NCBI RefSeq assembly: GCF_017353515.1
Contig: NZ_JAFMPY010000017.1
Location: 85,857 to 149,856, forward strand
DNA: 64,000 bases
From: Jiella sonneratiae
Lineage (GTDB): Bacteria > Pseudomonadota > Alphaproteobacteria > Rhizobiales > Rhizobiaceae
Direction: 5' to 3'
Shown: in pieces, positions 1 through 9,275 of the stretch
How positions within the stretch are numbered: position 1 is the first letter of the stretch
Layout of the letters: every line of letters starts with the position of its first letter
Position numbers and translations under genes: made by a program
The notes under the pieces: generated by a model
What the model was told of the DNA's origin: nothing
The model's database searches: none
What the model saw: the letters and a program-made list of their open reading frames with translations, nothing else

Positions 1-1
1 C

Positions 2-2845
2 GTGCTCGAGGGCAAGGACGACCAGGCCCTCGTCGCCTACCAGAAGATCCTTGCAGCGGCGCCCGACTTCGCGCCGGCGCTGCGCCACTTCGCCGACTGT
101 CTGCTTCGGCGCAAATGCTATCTCGAGGCGTCGGCGATCTACGAGCGGCTGACCGCGACCGCGGACACGACGATCTGGGCCTATATCAACCTGTCGCACT
201 GCGCCGAGCAGCTGGGCGACCAGCTGGCGGCGCTACGCTGGCTCAAGGCGGCCATCGAACGCTTTCCGGCCGACATCGGCCTGCGCCGCCGCTTCCACGA
301 CCTCGCCCCGCGCTTCCTGACGTCCTCCTGGCTGCTCGCCAATTCGCAGGCGGCCGGCGGGCGGCTTTCCGACGCCCAGGCCCGGGTCGAATCCGACTGC
401 GACACCGTGCACGGCCTCCTGCATACCGATGACGTCGCGGAAAAGCGCTATGTCCGGTCCGTCGCGCTGGTCGGCAATTTCGACCTGCCGCAATGCCGCT
501 TCTACCGGATCGACCAGAAGATCGAACAGCTCGAGGCCGCCGGCTTCGTCGTCGAATCCTTCAACTTCAAGGACGGCATCCAGCGCTTCCTCGAGAAGGT
601 GCACTGCTTCGATGCGGTGATCTTCTTCCGCGTGCCGGCCTATTACGACGTGATCCGGGCGATCGACAAGGCGCGGGAGGTCGGCTGTGCGACGTTCTAC
701 GAGATCGACGACCTGATCTTCGACGCGCAGTTCTTTCCGCCGGCCTTCGAAACCTACGACAATCAGATCTCGCGCAAGGAGCACGAGGGGCTGGCGCTCG
801 GCGTACCGCTGTTCCGGGCCGCCCTGCGCTACAGCGAAAACGCCCTCGTCTCGACCAAGCCGCTGGTCGGACACGTCGAACGCGCCGCACCGGGAACGCC
901 GGCCTTCGTCCACGCCAATGCCCTGCACAGCCCGCATGCGCAGCACATCGGCCATCAGGCGATGGCCCCGTCGAGCGGCCGGGTGACGATCTTCTACGGC
1001 TCGGGCACCAAGGCGCACAAACAGGACTTCCAGGAACTCGTGGAACCGGCGCTCGTCGCCATGGCGAAGAAGTATCGCGACCGGGTCTCCATCGTCCTTG
1101 CCGGCTACATGTCGCCGGGCTCGGCGCTGCGCGAGTGCCGGGACAGTCTGGTCTTGCTGCCGCCTGTCTGGGACGTCCACCAGTACTGGGCGACGCTTTC
1201 GGCCGCAGACATCAACCTCGCCGTCCTGAAGCCGGCGCCGACGACGGACGTCAAGAGCGAGATCAAGTGGCTGGAAGCGGCGATGCTCGGGATCCCCTCG
1301 GTGATCAGCGAGACGGCGCTCTACGCCGATCTGATCGAGGACGGGGTCGACGGGCTGCTCGCAAGGACACCCGGGGAATGGACCGAGGCGCTCGACCGGC
1401 TGATCGGCGATGCGGAACTGCGGGCCCGCATCGGCCGGAACGCGCGGGAAAAGGCGCTGCAGCAGTACGGCGTCCCGGCGATGGCGAAGAACATCACCGG
1501 TATTCTGCGCCAGGCGGCGCTGCCGGCGCCGGACGAGCGCAAGCGCGTTCTCGTCGTCAACGTCTTCTATCCGCCGCAGTCGCTCGGCGGCGCGACCCGC
1601 GTCGTCCACGACAACGTCAAGCATTTCGCCGCCCATCACCGCGGCGAATTCTCCTTCGACGTGTTCTCCTCGATCGAGGGCGGCACCGAGCCCTACAAGG
1701 TGTCGAGCCATGCGGCGGACGGCGTCAGGGTCGTCGGCGTCACGACGCCGAGCATTCCTGACATCGACCGCATCGTCTACGACGAGAAGATGGCCAAGGT
1801 GTTCGGCGACTATCTCGACGTCTGCCGACCCGACATCATCCATTTCCACTGCATCCAGCGGCTGACGACGGCGATCATCCTCGAGACGCGCCGCCGCGGC
1901 ATTCCCTACGTCCTGACCGTCCACGACGGCTGGTGGATCTCCGACGAACAGTTCCTCCTCGGCAAGGACGACCGGATCGACCTCTACGATCACGGCAATC
2001 CGGCCTCGCAGCTCGGCCGGGTCCCGGCCGAGCAGTTCGCGACGCGCATGCAGCTGCGCGAATGCCTGCTCGGCGCGGAGAAGGTCCTGGCGGTGTCGAA
2101 CGCCTTTGCCGAGGTCTACCGCAGCACCGGCATTCCCAACGTCGTGGCGGTGCCGAACGGCGGCTCGGAAATCGTCCCGCTTCCCCGCATCCCGTCGCCG
2201 GACGGCAAGGTCCGCCTCGGCTTCATCGGCGGCCTTGCCCGCCACAAGGGCTATCACCTCATCCAGCGGGCGCTGCTCAGCGGCGGATTTGAGAACCTGC
2301 GCTTCGTCTTCATCGATCACGCCATGGCGGTCGGAACGCGCCGGCAGAGCCGCCTCGGGACGACCGAGGTCGACATCCGCCCGAAGATTTCCCAGAGCAG
2401 GGTCGCCGAGCTCTATGCCGAACTCGACGTCCTGGTCGCGCCGTCCGTCTGGCCGGAAGCCTATGGGCTCGTCACCCGCGAGGCGCAGATGTGCGGCTGC
2501 TGGGTGATCGCCTCCGACCGCGGCGCCGTCGGCGAGGACATCGTCGAGGGCGAGAACGGCTTCAGGGTCGACGTGTCGAGCCCGGAGGGCCTCGTCGAGG
2601 TGCTGCGGAAGATCGACCGCGATCCGGCGCGCTACCTCCAGTCGCCCGCCGTCCAGGCGGGCATCCGGCGCGCCGCCGATCAGGCGGAGGATCTCGTCGC
2701 GATCTATCGGGAGATCCTGCTCCAGCGCGGATCGTCGCCCGAGGCCGCGCTCGAACGCGCGGTGAAGAGCCAGCCCGAACCGGCTTCGCAGATCGCATCC
2801 GCCGAGGCGAACCGCCTGCGGGACGCCGTCTCCGACGGATCGTGA
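2..2845 (+). CDS. Two-domain glycosyltransferase with N-terminal TPR-like region, 5'-truncated by the window edge
   Basis: The reading frame is open from the first base, so the true start probably lies upstream; the GTG at position 2 is only the first possible start. The 947 visible residues begin with a TPR-like helical region (about 1-100). Next is a glycosyltransferase-like domain (about 150-500) with the acceptor/donor-type segment KSEIKWLEAAMLGIPSVIS. A second, GT4/GT1-type domain (about 515-900) opens with LVVNVFYPPQSLGGATRVV and carries GFIGGLARHKGYH and the nucleotide-sugar segment PSVWPEAYGLVTREAQMCG. Such proteins transfer sugars from nucleotide donors in the cytoplasm, typically for surface polysaccharide or protein glycan synthesis. 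The acceptor cannot be inferred. A sulfotransferase at 28.2 kb is not close enough to imply a shared pathway. Family assignment is sure, substrate unknown. Confidence 0.85.
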   Translation: MLEGKDDQALVAYQKILAAAPDFAPALRHFADCLLRRKCYLEASAIYERLTATADTTIWAYINLSHCAEQLGDQLAALRWLKAAIERFPADIGLRRRFHDLAPRFLTSSWLLANSQAAGGRLSDAQARVESDCDTVHGLLHTDDVAEKRYVRSVALVGNFDLPQCRFYRIDQKIEQLEAAGFVVESFNFKDGIQRFLEKVHCFDAVIFFRVPAYYDVIRAIDKAREVGCATFYEIDDLIFDAQFFPPAFETYDNQISRKEHEGLALGVPLFRAALRYSENALVSTKPLVGHVERAAPGTPAFVHANALHSPHAQHIGHQAMAPSSGRVTIFYGSGTKAHKQDFQELVEPALVAMAKKYRDRVSIVLAGYMSPGSALRECRDSLVLLPPVWDVHQYWATLSAADINLAVLKPAPTTDVKSEIKWLEAAMLGIPSVISETALYADLIEDGVDGLLARTPGEWTEALDRLIGDAELRARIGRNAREKALQQYGVPAMAKNITGILRQAALPAPDERKRVLVVNVFYPPQSLGGATRVVHDNVKHFAAHHRGEFSFDVFSSIEGGTEPYKVSSHAADGVRVVGVTTPSIPDIDRIVYDEKMAKVFGDYLDVCRPDIIHFHCIQRLTTAIILETRRRGIPYVLTVHDGWWISDEQFLLGKDDRIDLYDHGNPASQLGRVPAEQFATRMQLRECLLGAEKVLAVSNAFAEVYRSTGIPNVVAVPNGGSEIVPLPRIPSPDGKVRLGFIGGLARHKGYHLIQRALLSGGFENLRFVFIDHAMAVGTRRQSRLGTTEVDIRPKISQSRVAELYAELDVLVAPSVWPEAYGLVTREAQMCGCWVIASDRGAVGEDIVEGENGFRVDVSSPEGLVEVLRKIDRDPARYLQSPAVQAGIRRAADQAEDLVAIYREILLQRGSSPEAALERAVKSQPEPASQIASAEANRLRDAVSDGS

Positions 2846-2897
2846 AAAGGCCGGCAGCCGTCCGCCGCGCCAAGGCGGGCGCCGCCGCCGGGATTCT

Positions 2898-3953
2898 TCA
2901 GCGGTTCTTCAGGACGATGCAGGAGCCGCCGGCGCCCTGCAGCCTGGTGCAGAAGGCGTTGGCCTCGGCGCGGCTGTCGGCGCCGATCCGCACCGCCCAG
3001 ATCCGTCCGCGGCCCGGCGCGCGCTGGCGCAGGACGATCGGCTTCTCGTCGCCGAAGATGGCGGGATGCGCCGATTTCACCCGCCTGAACATCGCCATCG
3101 CGACGCTCTGGCTGGGATTGCCGGCCACCTGGGCTCCCCAGGGCCGCATCGGCGCCGATTCGACCGAGGCGAAGATCGCCCGGCTCTTCATGACCGGCAG
3201 CTTCTCGCACGCCGCCTCGAATTCCTCGCCCTCCTCGAGCGGCCGCGGCTCGATCTCCCGGCCGTCCTCCCTGAACCAGTCGGCCGGGCGGAAGGTGATG
3301 GCGGCGACGTAGCTCTCGGTCTCGAAGGGAAGCTGGCCGCCGACGGCGATCCATCGTTTCACGCGGTTGATGCCGCCGTTATAGGCCGCTGCGGCGAGGC
3401 CCCAATTGCCGAGTTCGGACCGGAGGTCGGCGAGGAACAGCGCCGAATGGCGGATCGCCTCGGCGGTGTCGTAGGGATCGCTCAGCCCGCGCTCGGCGGC
3501 GGTGTAGGGCATGAACTGGGCGATGCCCTGCGCGCCGACCGGCGAGACCGCCTTGGCGTCGAAGCGGCTTTCCTTCCAGATCAGCCGGGCGAAGAAGGAG
3601 CGCGGCATGCCGACGGCATCGGCATTGGCGGCGATGAGGCTGCAGATCCGCTTCACCGCGGAAGCGTCCCCGTCATTCTCCTCCTCCCCGTCATCGGCCG
3701 CGGCGGTCTCGCCGGGCACGTCTGCGGGCGGATGCAGGCGCGGCGGCGACGGAGGATAGGCGAGCGCCGGCAGGGCGGTGGCGGCATCGCCGCCGAGGCG
3801 CAAAGGGTCGGCGCGGGCCTGCGGGCCGCCGGGCGGCGCCAGCGCCGCCGCGAGCGCCAGCAGCGCCGCGAGGAGGGGCCTTTTCGCCGGAGCCGCGTCT
3901 CGTCGTCGCTTGCGCCGCGTGCCGGGGCAGTCCGTGCCGCCGGTCGCGCTCAT
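2898..3953 (-). CDS. Lytic murein transglycosylase (SLT domain) with SPOR-like C-terminus
   Basis: Periplasmic peptidoglycan-cleaving enzyme, 351 residues. A basic N-terminus followed by a hydrophobic Ala/Leu stretch (residues about 26-40) looks like a signal peptide or membrane anchor, then a Pro-rich linker. The SLT catalytic domain (about 98-205) has the catalytic Glu in IWKESRFD (E128), the [10 protein letters not shown] motif and AAAYNGG. The last 40 residues ([20 protein letters not shown]) resemble a SPOR-type repeat that binds denuded glycan, although this is only a weak pattern match. The start codon overlaps the ispG stop as ATGA, so the two are translationally coupled. Lytic transglycosylases create 1,6-anhydroMurNAc ends during wall turnover. 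Confidence 0.88.
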   Translation of the reverse strand: MSATGGTDCPGTRRKRRRDAAPAKRPLLAALLALAAALAPPGGPQARADPLRLGGDAATALPALAYPPSPPRLHPPADVPGETAAADDGEEENDGDASAVKRICSLIAANADAVGMPRSFFARLIWKESRFDAKAVSPVGAQGIAQFMPYTAAERGLSDPYDTAEAIRHSALFLADLRSELGNWGLAAAAYNGGINRVKRWIAVGGQLPFETESYVAAITFRPADWFREDGREIEPRPLEEGEEFEAACEKLPVMKSRAIFASVESAPMRPWGAQVAGNPSQSVAMAMFRRVKSAHPAIFGDEKPIVLRQRAPGRGRIWAVRIGADSRAEANAFCTRLQGAGGSCIVLKNR

Positions 3954-5218
3954 TCAGCGGCCGCGCGCCCCTCGCCGAAGCGCCTCTCGATGTAGTCGGC
4001 GACCATCACCTGGAAGTCCTCGGCGATCGTGGGCCCGCGCAGCGTCGCGACCTTGGCGCCGTCGACGAAGACCGGCGCGGCGGGGGTCTCGCCGGTGCCG
4101 GGAAGCGAGATGCCGATGTCGGCGTGCTTGGATTCGCCCGGTCCGTTGACGATGCAGCCCATCACCGCGACGTTGAGCGCCTCGACGCCGGGATACTTCT
4201 CCCGCCAGACCGGCATGTTCACGCGGATGTCGTTCTGGATCTTCTCGGCGAGTTCCTGGAACACGGTCGAGGTGGTGCGGCCGCAGCCGGGACAGGCCGC
4301 GACCACCGGCACGAACTGGCGGAAGCCCATGGTCTGCAGCAGTTCCTGGGCGACCTGCACCTCGCGGGTGCGGTCGCCGCCCGGCTCCGGCGTCAGCGAC
4401 ACGCGGATGGTGTCGCCGATCCCTTCCTGCAGCAGGATGCCCATGGCCGCCGAGGAGGCGACGATGCCCTTCGAGCCCATCCCCGCCTCGGTGAGGCCGA
4501 GATGCAGCGCGTGATCGGTGCGGCCCGACAGGTCGCGATAGACGGCGATGAGGTCCTGCACCTGGCTGACCTTGGCCGAGAGGATGATGCGGTTCTTCGG
4601 CAGGCCGATCTCCTCGGCGAGCTCGGCCGAGAGCAGCGCCGACTGGATGATCGCCTCGCGGGTCACCGCCCGCGCCGAGCGCGGCGCCGGCTGCGCGTTG
4701 TTGGCGTCCATCAGCCGGGTGAGCAGCTCCTGGTCGAGCGATCCCCAGTTCACCCCGATGCGCACCGGCTTGTCGTGGCGGATCGCCATCTCGACGATCG
4801 CCGCGAACTGCTTGTCCCGCTTGTCCTTGAACCCGACGTTGCCGGGGTTGATGCGGTACTTCGCCAGTGCCTCGGCGCAGGCCGGATGGTCGGCGAGCAG
4901 CTTGTGGCCGATATAGTGGAAGTCGCCGACCAGCGGCACGTCCATGCCGAGCCGCTCCAGCCGCTCGCGGATCCTCGGGACGGCGGCGGCGGCCTCGTCG
5001 CGATCGACGGTGATGCGGACGATCTCCGAGCCGGCGCGGGAGAGGGCCGCCACCTGCGCGACGGTGGAGTCGACGTCGGCCGTGTCGGTGTTGGTCATCG
5101 ACTGGACGACGACCGGGGCGCCGCCGCCGACGGTCACCCCGCCGACGTCGACGCCGACGGTCCGCCGGCGCGGCGCGGGGTCGGCATCGATGGTCGTGAT
5201 CGGCGTCTGGATGGTCAT
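3950..5218 (-). CDS. ispG: 4-hydroxy-3-methylbut-2-en-1-yl diphosphate synthase (flavodoxin), IspG/GcpE
   Basis: Penultimate enzyme of the MEP isoprenoid pathway: converts MEcPP to HMBPP using a [4Fe-4S] cluster. The 422 residues match the normal bacterial length. [15 protein letters not shown] at the N-terminus starts the TIM-barrel domain. The cluster ligands are in CPGCGRT and in [10 protein letters not shown], followed by the conserved Glu. An in-frame extension upstream of the ATG at 5218 exists but is Arg-rich and unlike the family, so 5218 was chosen. It is first in a two-gene operon with the lytic transglycosylase. The MEP gene dxr is missing from its usual place in the rpsB-lpxB cluster (see findings), while ispG shows the pathway is present. 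Confidence 0.96.
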   Translation of the reverse strand: MTIQTPITTIDADPAPRRRTVGVDVGGVTVGGGAPVVVQSMTNTDTADVDSTVAQVAALSRAGSEIVRITVDRDEAAAAVPRIRERLERLGMDVPLVGDFHYIGHKLLADHPACAEALAKYRINPGNVGFKDKRDKQFAAIVEMAIRHDKPVRIGVNWGSLDQELLTRLMDANNAQPAPRSARAVTREAIIQSALLSAELAEEIGLPKNRIILSAKVSQVQDLIAVYRDLSGRTDHALHLGLTEAGMGSKGIVASSAAMGILLQEGIGDTIRVSLTPEPGGDRTREVQVAQELLQTMGFRQFVPVVAACPGCGRTTSTVFQELAEKIQNDIRVNMPVWREKYPGVEALNVAVMGCIVNGPGESKHADIGISLPGTGETPAAPVFVDGAKVATLRGPTIAEDFQVMVADYIERRFGEGRAAAE

Positions 5219-5356
5219 GAACGAGGTCCCTGTCGGGCGAAGATGGCGGCGTCTCGGTCCGAGGTGGCGCTTTGCGCCGCGCAAGTCAATTCTGGCGGGC
5301 CGGCGTGACGGAACCGTGACGACAGAAGCCGCCACGGACCGGCCGGCGCGACCATC

Positions 5357-5523
5357 CTAGTGGTCCGATTCCGACATTTGGTACCGCCTTGTGGAGACCG
5401 CGCAGCAAATGTCGGAATCGAAAGACCACGAGCCAAAATTATGATCCTAGTGGATTTTTCGAATTTGACATTCGATACGACGCCTCACCGATCGGGACTC
5501 AAATGTCAAATTCAATCCACTAG
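5357..5523 (+). repeat. Dispersed double-hairpin element, copy 1 (MITE-like, ends CTAGTGG/CCACTAG)
   Basis: The segment is bounded by 7-bp inverted ends (CTAGTGG at 5357-5363, CCACTAG at 5517-5523) and contains two consecutive hairpins. Hairpin A pairs 5360-5380 with 5406-5429 (21 bp, 3-nt bulge). Hairpin B pairs 5447-5472 with 5502-5523 (22 bp, 4-nt bulge). A diverged copy lies at 34850-35012 in the opposite orientation. No transposase is encoded. The right end supplies the TAG stop codon of the neighbouring efflux gene. It occupies most of the roughly 300-base space between ispG and that gene. Confidence 0.85.
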
Positions 5524-6479
5524 TCGATCATGCCCGATGCGGGGACCCGCTCCCGGGCAAAATCCCCGGTTGCGGCCACGGTCTTTGCGGCGGCGGCCGC
5601 GACGCGCCGGCCCGGATGGACCGTGACCGTCGCGGTGAGGCCGGCGACGAGATTGGCCGGCGCCGGCACGTCGTCGAGCGCGATCCGCACCGGGACGCGC
5701 TGGGCGAGCCGCACCCAGGAGAAGGTCGGCGTGACGTCGGCGAGGAGATTGGACCCGTCGGTCCGCTCGCGGTCCTCGATCCCGGCGGCGATGCTCTCGA
5801 CATGGCCGCGCAGGGTGTCCTTCCGGCCCATCAGCTCGACGTCCACGGCGTCGCCGACGGCGATGTTCGGCAGCTGGTTCTCCTCGAAATAGCCTTCGAC
5901 GCGCAGGCTGTCGGTATCGACCAGCGCCATGACGCCGGAGCCGGCGGCGACGTAGTCGCCGGGATCGAGCGACAGGTTGGTCACCACGCCGTTCGCCGGG
6001 GCGACGATTGCGGTGTGTTTCAGGTTGAGGGCCGCGAGATCGCGCTGCGACTTCGCCTCCTGATAGGCGGCTCCGGCCTGGCGAAGCGCGAGGTCGGCCT
6101 GTTCGATCGCCTGCTGCGAGACCGCCGGCCCGTTCTTGAGCTTGTGGTAGCGCGCGGCGTCGCGCTTGGCCTGGTCGAGCGCAGCCGTCTTGTCGGCGAG
6201 GGACGCGTCGGCGAGGTCGAGCGCGATCTTGAACCGCTCGGGATCGATGCGCACCAGGACGTCGCCGGCGTGGACGGTCTGGTTGTCCTTCACGAGGACG
6301 TCGGCGACGGGGCCCGTGACGTCCGGGGCGACCGCGACGACGTCGGCGCGCACGTGGCCGTCGCGCGTCCAGGGCGTGTCGACATAGCCGGTCCACAGGT
6401 TCCAGCCGACGCCGAGGGCGATGGCGAAGACGGTGAGGGTGAAGAGGGTCCTGAGGACCCGTGAAAATCGTGCGGTCAT
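5520..6479 (-). CDS. Efflux membrane-fusion (HlyD/AaeA-type) subunit
   Basis: A 319-residue periplasmic adaptor. One N-terminal membrane helix (residues about 8-28) is followed by the biotinyl-lipoyl half motif (TRDGHVRADVVAVAPDVTG), a short coiled-coil hairpin (about 85-150), the second lipoyl half (IVAPANGVVTNLSLDPGDYV) and a beta-barrel domain. It probably links the FUSC pump encoded upstream to an outer-membrane channel. The ATG at 6479 overlaps the DUF1656 gene stop (ATGA). The order marR-FUSC-DUF1656-HlyD matches AaeXAB-type aromatic carboxylate efflux systems, so weak organic acids are a likely but unproven substrate. Its stop codon TAG (5522-5520) is formed by the end of the dispersed element. 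Confidence 0.9.
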   Translation of the reverse strand: MTARFSRVLRTLFTLTVFAIALGVGWNLWTGYVDTPWTRDGHVRADVVAVAPDVTGPVADVLVKDNQTVHAGDVLVRIDPERFKIALDLADASLADKTAALDQAKRDAARYHKLKNGPAVSQQAIEQADLALRQAGAAYQEAKSQRDLAALNLKHTAIVAPANGVVTNLSLDPGDYVAAGSGVMALVDTDSLRVEGYFEENQLPNIAVGDAVDVELMGRKDTLRGHVESIAAGIEDRERTDGSNLLADVTPTFSWVRLAQRVPVRIALDDVPAPANLVAGLTATVTVHPGRRVAAAAAKTVAATGDFARERVPASGMID

Positions 6480-6685
6480 GACAGGTACCAGGGAGCGGCC
6501 CTCGCCGTCGCGGCGAAGACCAGGATGTAGATCGAGAGGTCGAAAAGTGCCGGATGCCACACCAGCCGGTAGAGACCGAGGCGGGCGAAGACCGACTTGA
6601 CGATGAGGAGGCCCGCATAGGCTGCGAGCGCGAAGACGAGCAGCTTCGGGAGAAATACCCCGAAGACCGTGTAGTCGCCGATCAT
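6476..6685 (-). CDS. DUF1656 (AaeX-like) small membrane protein
   Basis: A 69-residue protein with two predicted membrane helices (about 9-30 and 44-62) separated by a short basic loop. DUF1656 proteins are encoded between FUSC pumps and their HlyD partners; their role in the complex is not established. The gene lies 8 bp after the FUSC stop and overlaps the HlyD start by 4 bp, consistent with one message. Confidence 0.88.
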   Translation of the reverse strand: MIGDYTVFGVFLPKLLVFALAAYAGLLIVKSVFARLGLYRLVWHPALFDLSIYILVFAATARAAPWYLS

Positions 6686-6693
6686 GGTGTCTC

Positions 6694-8754
6694 CTATTCC
6701 GCCGCAACGGCAAAGGCGAAGGGGGCCGGCTCCGAAGCCGGCAGACGGGGCGGCGGATCGTGCGGGAAGAGCGCCAGCCGCAGCCCGACGAGCGCCTGGA
6801 CCGGCCTTTGCGACGGCGTCGTCCGGGTCTCCGCGAGACCGGCGGCGAGGGCGGCGTCGATGCCGTCGCGCAGCGCCGCGCCCGGCTCGCCCTTTTGGCC
6901 CTCGCCCATTTCTGCATAGTGGCGGCCGAGCAGCGACAGCACGGCCGAGACGGCCGCTTCCACCTCCGCCCCCAGCTTCGGGCGTTCGCCGACGAGGTCG
7001 AGGAGGTTGAGCCCGACCCGCATCTCCTGGAACAGCGCCGCGGTCTTTTCGCCGGCGGCGGCACCAAGCCGCGGCGCCAGCTGGCCGAGCCGGTCGAAGG
7101 TGCGGCCGGAAAAATCCGCCGGTGCGATGCCGCGGCGGCCCGCGGCGATCGCCGAAAGCTCGCGCCATCCCTGCGCCTCGAGCCGCCGCGCCGCGAGTGC
7201 GGCGCCGAAGGGGCGCGTCAGGATCATCCAGACGAGGGTGAAGACGGCCCCGAAAACGGCGGCGACCGCGCCGTTGACGAACTGCGCGAAATCGGCGGTG
7301 TAGACTTCCTGAAGCGTCATCAGGGTGGCGCTGTTCACCGCGAGCAGGAGGCCGACGAAGGTCGTCTTCGGCCGCGCGATCAGGATCGGCAGTGCCAGAT
7401 AGACCGGCGCGAAGACCGCGACGAGCCCGGCGAAGGTCGTGACATGCGGCAGGACGCCGTAGACGTAGATGCCGGCGACGATGCAGCCGCATATCGTGAC
7501 GAGGATCATCTGCCGCAGTGCCGGCAGCGGATCGTCCGACGCCGCGAAGAACGAGCCCGCCACCGCGGCGAGCAGCACGAAACCGGAGCCCTGCGCCCAG
7601 CCGCTGTAGATCCAGACGAGACAGGCGGCGAAGGTCCCGAGAATCGCCGTCGCCGCGGCGAAGGCCATCATGCCGTAGTCGTGGTGTGGGACCTGCGCGG
7701 CGGCATTGGCGAGCCGCAGCGGCGGGTTCCGCCGTGCCTTTCGGCCGCGACCAATCTCTTCCTTCAGGGTGACGCAGTCGCTCCACAGGTCGATCAGGTC
7801 GGCGAGCCGGGCGAGGGCGCTTTCGACGAGGAGATCGTGCCAGCCGTCGCCGCTTGTGCTGTCGCGCAACTCGCCGATCCGCAGGGCGAGGCGCCGGCTG
7901 CCGCTGCGATGGGTGTCGCCGGCGCTGGCGACCCAGGCCTCGACTTCCCAGACGAACACCGCGATCTCCGGTGGCAGGCGGCCGCGATCGTCGCGGATCG
8001 CCGCCAGCCTGTCGGCGAGCGAGGAGAGCAGCGCCGGCAGCATCACCAGCCGTCCGCGCAGGAGCCGCGCATTGCGCACGACCCCCGCCATTTCCGGATC
8101 GTAGCGGAGCTGCGCAATCAGCTGGTCGACGGCCCTGACGTCGGGCGCGAGACGCATCGCCTCGCTCAGCGGGCCTGCGCCCTTGCCGGACAGAACGGAC
8201 GCGATCCAGCCGCGCGCGTCGTCGAGCCAGCCGCCGACACGCCCGGCGACGACCGGCCCGAGGCTTTGGGGCAGGATCAGGGCGCTGACGAGCCCGGTGC
8301 AGGTGATGCCGAGGATGATCTCCTGCGAGCGCGCGGTCGCGACGTCGAAGACCGTGGCGGGGTCGCCGACCGTCGGCAGGGCGATCAGCGGCAGGGTGTA
8401 GCCCGACAGCATGAACATGTAGGCCCGGGGCGTGCGGTCGAGAAAGGAGACGAAGAGCAGCCCGCCCGTCCAGATCGCCACGACGGCGCTGAGCAGCAGC
8501 GGCCGGTCGACGAAGAGCGGCGTGAAGAAAACCGCCGCGGCGGCACCCGCTACCGTTCCGAGCGCCCGGTAGAGCGCCTTGGAGCGGGTCGCGCCGGCGA
8601 GCGGATTGGCGACGATGAACACCGTCGCCATCGCCCAGTAGGGGCGCGGCAGGCCGGAGCGGAGCGCGATGTAGAGGGCGATCATCGACGCGGCGAAGGT
8701 CTTCGCCGCGAAGATCCATTCGCGCCGGTTCGGAAGGGCGGGAGCGGCGATCAT
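6694..8754 (-). CDS. FUSC-family (AaeB-like) inner-membrane efflux pump
   Basis: A 686-residue protein with the duplicated architecture of FUSC/AaeB transporters. One hydrophobic block (about residues 15-180) begins WIFAAKTFAASMIALYIALR followed by PYWAMATVF. A soluble middle domain follows (about 180-355), then a second membrane block (about 360-520) and a cytosolic tail. The start ATG at 8754 overlaps the marR stop (ATGA); longer in-frame extensions run inside marR and were rejected. It probably expels aromatic or other hydrophobic acids, driven by proton-motive force. The operon order and the linked MarR support a ligand-inducible detoxification pump. Confidence 0.9.
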   Translation of the reverse strand: MIAAPALPNRREWIFAAKTFAASMIALYIALRSGLPRPYWAMATVFIVANPLAGATRSKALYRALGTVAGAAAAVFFTPLFVDRPLLLSAVVAIWTGGLLFVSFLDRTPRAYMFMLSGYTLPLIALPTVGDPATVFDVATARSQEIILGITCTGLVSALILPQSLGPVVAGRVGGWLDDARGWIASVLSGKGAGPLSEAMRLAPDVRAVDQLIAQLRYDPEMAGVVRNARLLRGRLVMLPALLSSLADRLAAIRDDRGRLPPEIAVFVWEVEAWVASAGDTHRSGSRRLALRIGELRDSTSGDGWHDLLVESALARLADLIDLWSDCVTLKEEIGRGRKARRNPPLRLANAAAQVPHHDYGMMAFAAATAILGTFAACLVWIYSGWAQGSGFVLLAAVAGSFFAASDDPLPALRQMILVTICGCIVAGIYVYGVLPHVTTFAGLVAVFAPVYLALPILIARPKTTFVGLLLAVNSATLMTLQEVYTADFAQFVNGAVAAVFGAVFTLVWMILTRPFGAALAARRLEAQGWRELSAIAAGRRGIAPADFSGRTFDRLGQLAPRLGAAAGEKTAALFQEMRVGLNLLDLVGERPKLGAEVEAAVSAVLSLLGRHYAEMGEGQKGEPGAALRDGIDAALAAGLAETRTTPSQRPVQALVGLRLALFPHDPPPRLPASEPAPFAFAVAAE

Positions 8755-9239
8755 GACGTTGTCCGGCTCTCCGCCGCGGTGCCGTCGGCACCCGATTCGG
8801 CCGGCTCCGGCCGATAGGCTTCGATGGCCGCCAGAACGCGCAGCGCCGCCTCGATGTCGGCGGTGCCGACGTCCTTCAGCACCCGGGCGCGGAGCGTCAC
8901 CAGGTCGGCCTCGATCCGCTGCATCGCGGCGCGGCCTCTGTCGGTCAGCCACAGCGTCTTCGCCCGCCGGTCCTGCGGATCCTCCCGCCGCTCGACGACG
9001 CCGCTTTCGCAGAGCTGGTCAAGCAGCCGGACGAGGGACGGCCCCTCGACGCCGACTTCCTCCGCCACGGCGCCCTGGCGCACACCGTCGCCGAGACGGC
9101 CGATGCTGACGAGCGGATGGGCGCAGGCCTCCGAGATGCCGTGGGCCTCCATCATCTCGCGCACGAGCTTGCGCCAGATGCGGCCGATCCGCACGAGATT
9201 GGTGGTCAGCTGGAAATGCAGGGCTGCGTCGTCGGTCAT
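8751..9239 (-). CDS. MarR-family transcriptional repressor of the FUSC efflux operon
   Basis: 162 residues with the winged-helix MarR fold. The recognition region is QGAVAEEVGVEGPSLVRLLD and the wing is VVERREDPQDRRAKTLWLT, with the D-x-R-D-x-R signature typical of the family. It heads the efflux operon and overlaps the pump gene by 4 bp, so it most likely autoregulates and is released by a pump substrate. No Shine-Dalgarno precedes the ATG; the predicted -10 is only 7 nt away, so the transcript may be leaderless. Confidence 0.92.
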   Translation of the reverse strand: MTDDAALHFQLTTNLVRIGRIWRKLVREMMEAHGISEACAHPLVSIGRLGDGVRQGAVAEEVGVEGPSLVRLLDQLCESGVVERREDPQDRRAKTLWLTDRGRAAMQRIEADLVTLRARVLKDVGTADIEAALRVLAAIEAYRPEPAESGADGTAAESRTTS

Positions 9240-9246
9240 GGCTATA

Positions 9247-9275
9247 TTGATAGTATCCTATCTAATAGGATGCAA
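9247..9275 (-). promoter_or_regulatory. Promoter with embedded MarR operator for the FUSC efflux operon
   Basis: On the minus strand a -35-like TTGCAT (9275-9270) and a -10-like TATCAA (9252-9247) are separated by exactly 17 bp. A perfect palindrome, ATCCTATCTAATAGGAT (9255-9271, 7-bp arms), fills the spacer, the classical placement for steric repression. The AT-rich patch stands out from its GC-rich surroundings. The -10 ends 7 nt before the marR ATG. Confidence 0.72.

Noticed and set aside
233..2320. A 695-codon open frame on the minus strand within the first glycosyltransferase
   Set aside because: It mirrors the GC-rich codon pattern of the real gene on the plus strand, with Asp/Arg/Val-rich low-complexity translation and no recognisable domain.
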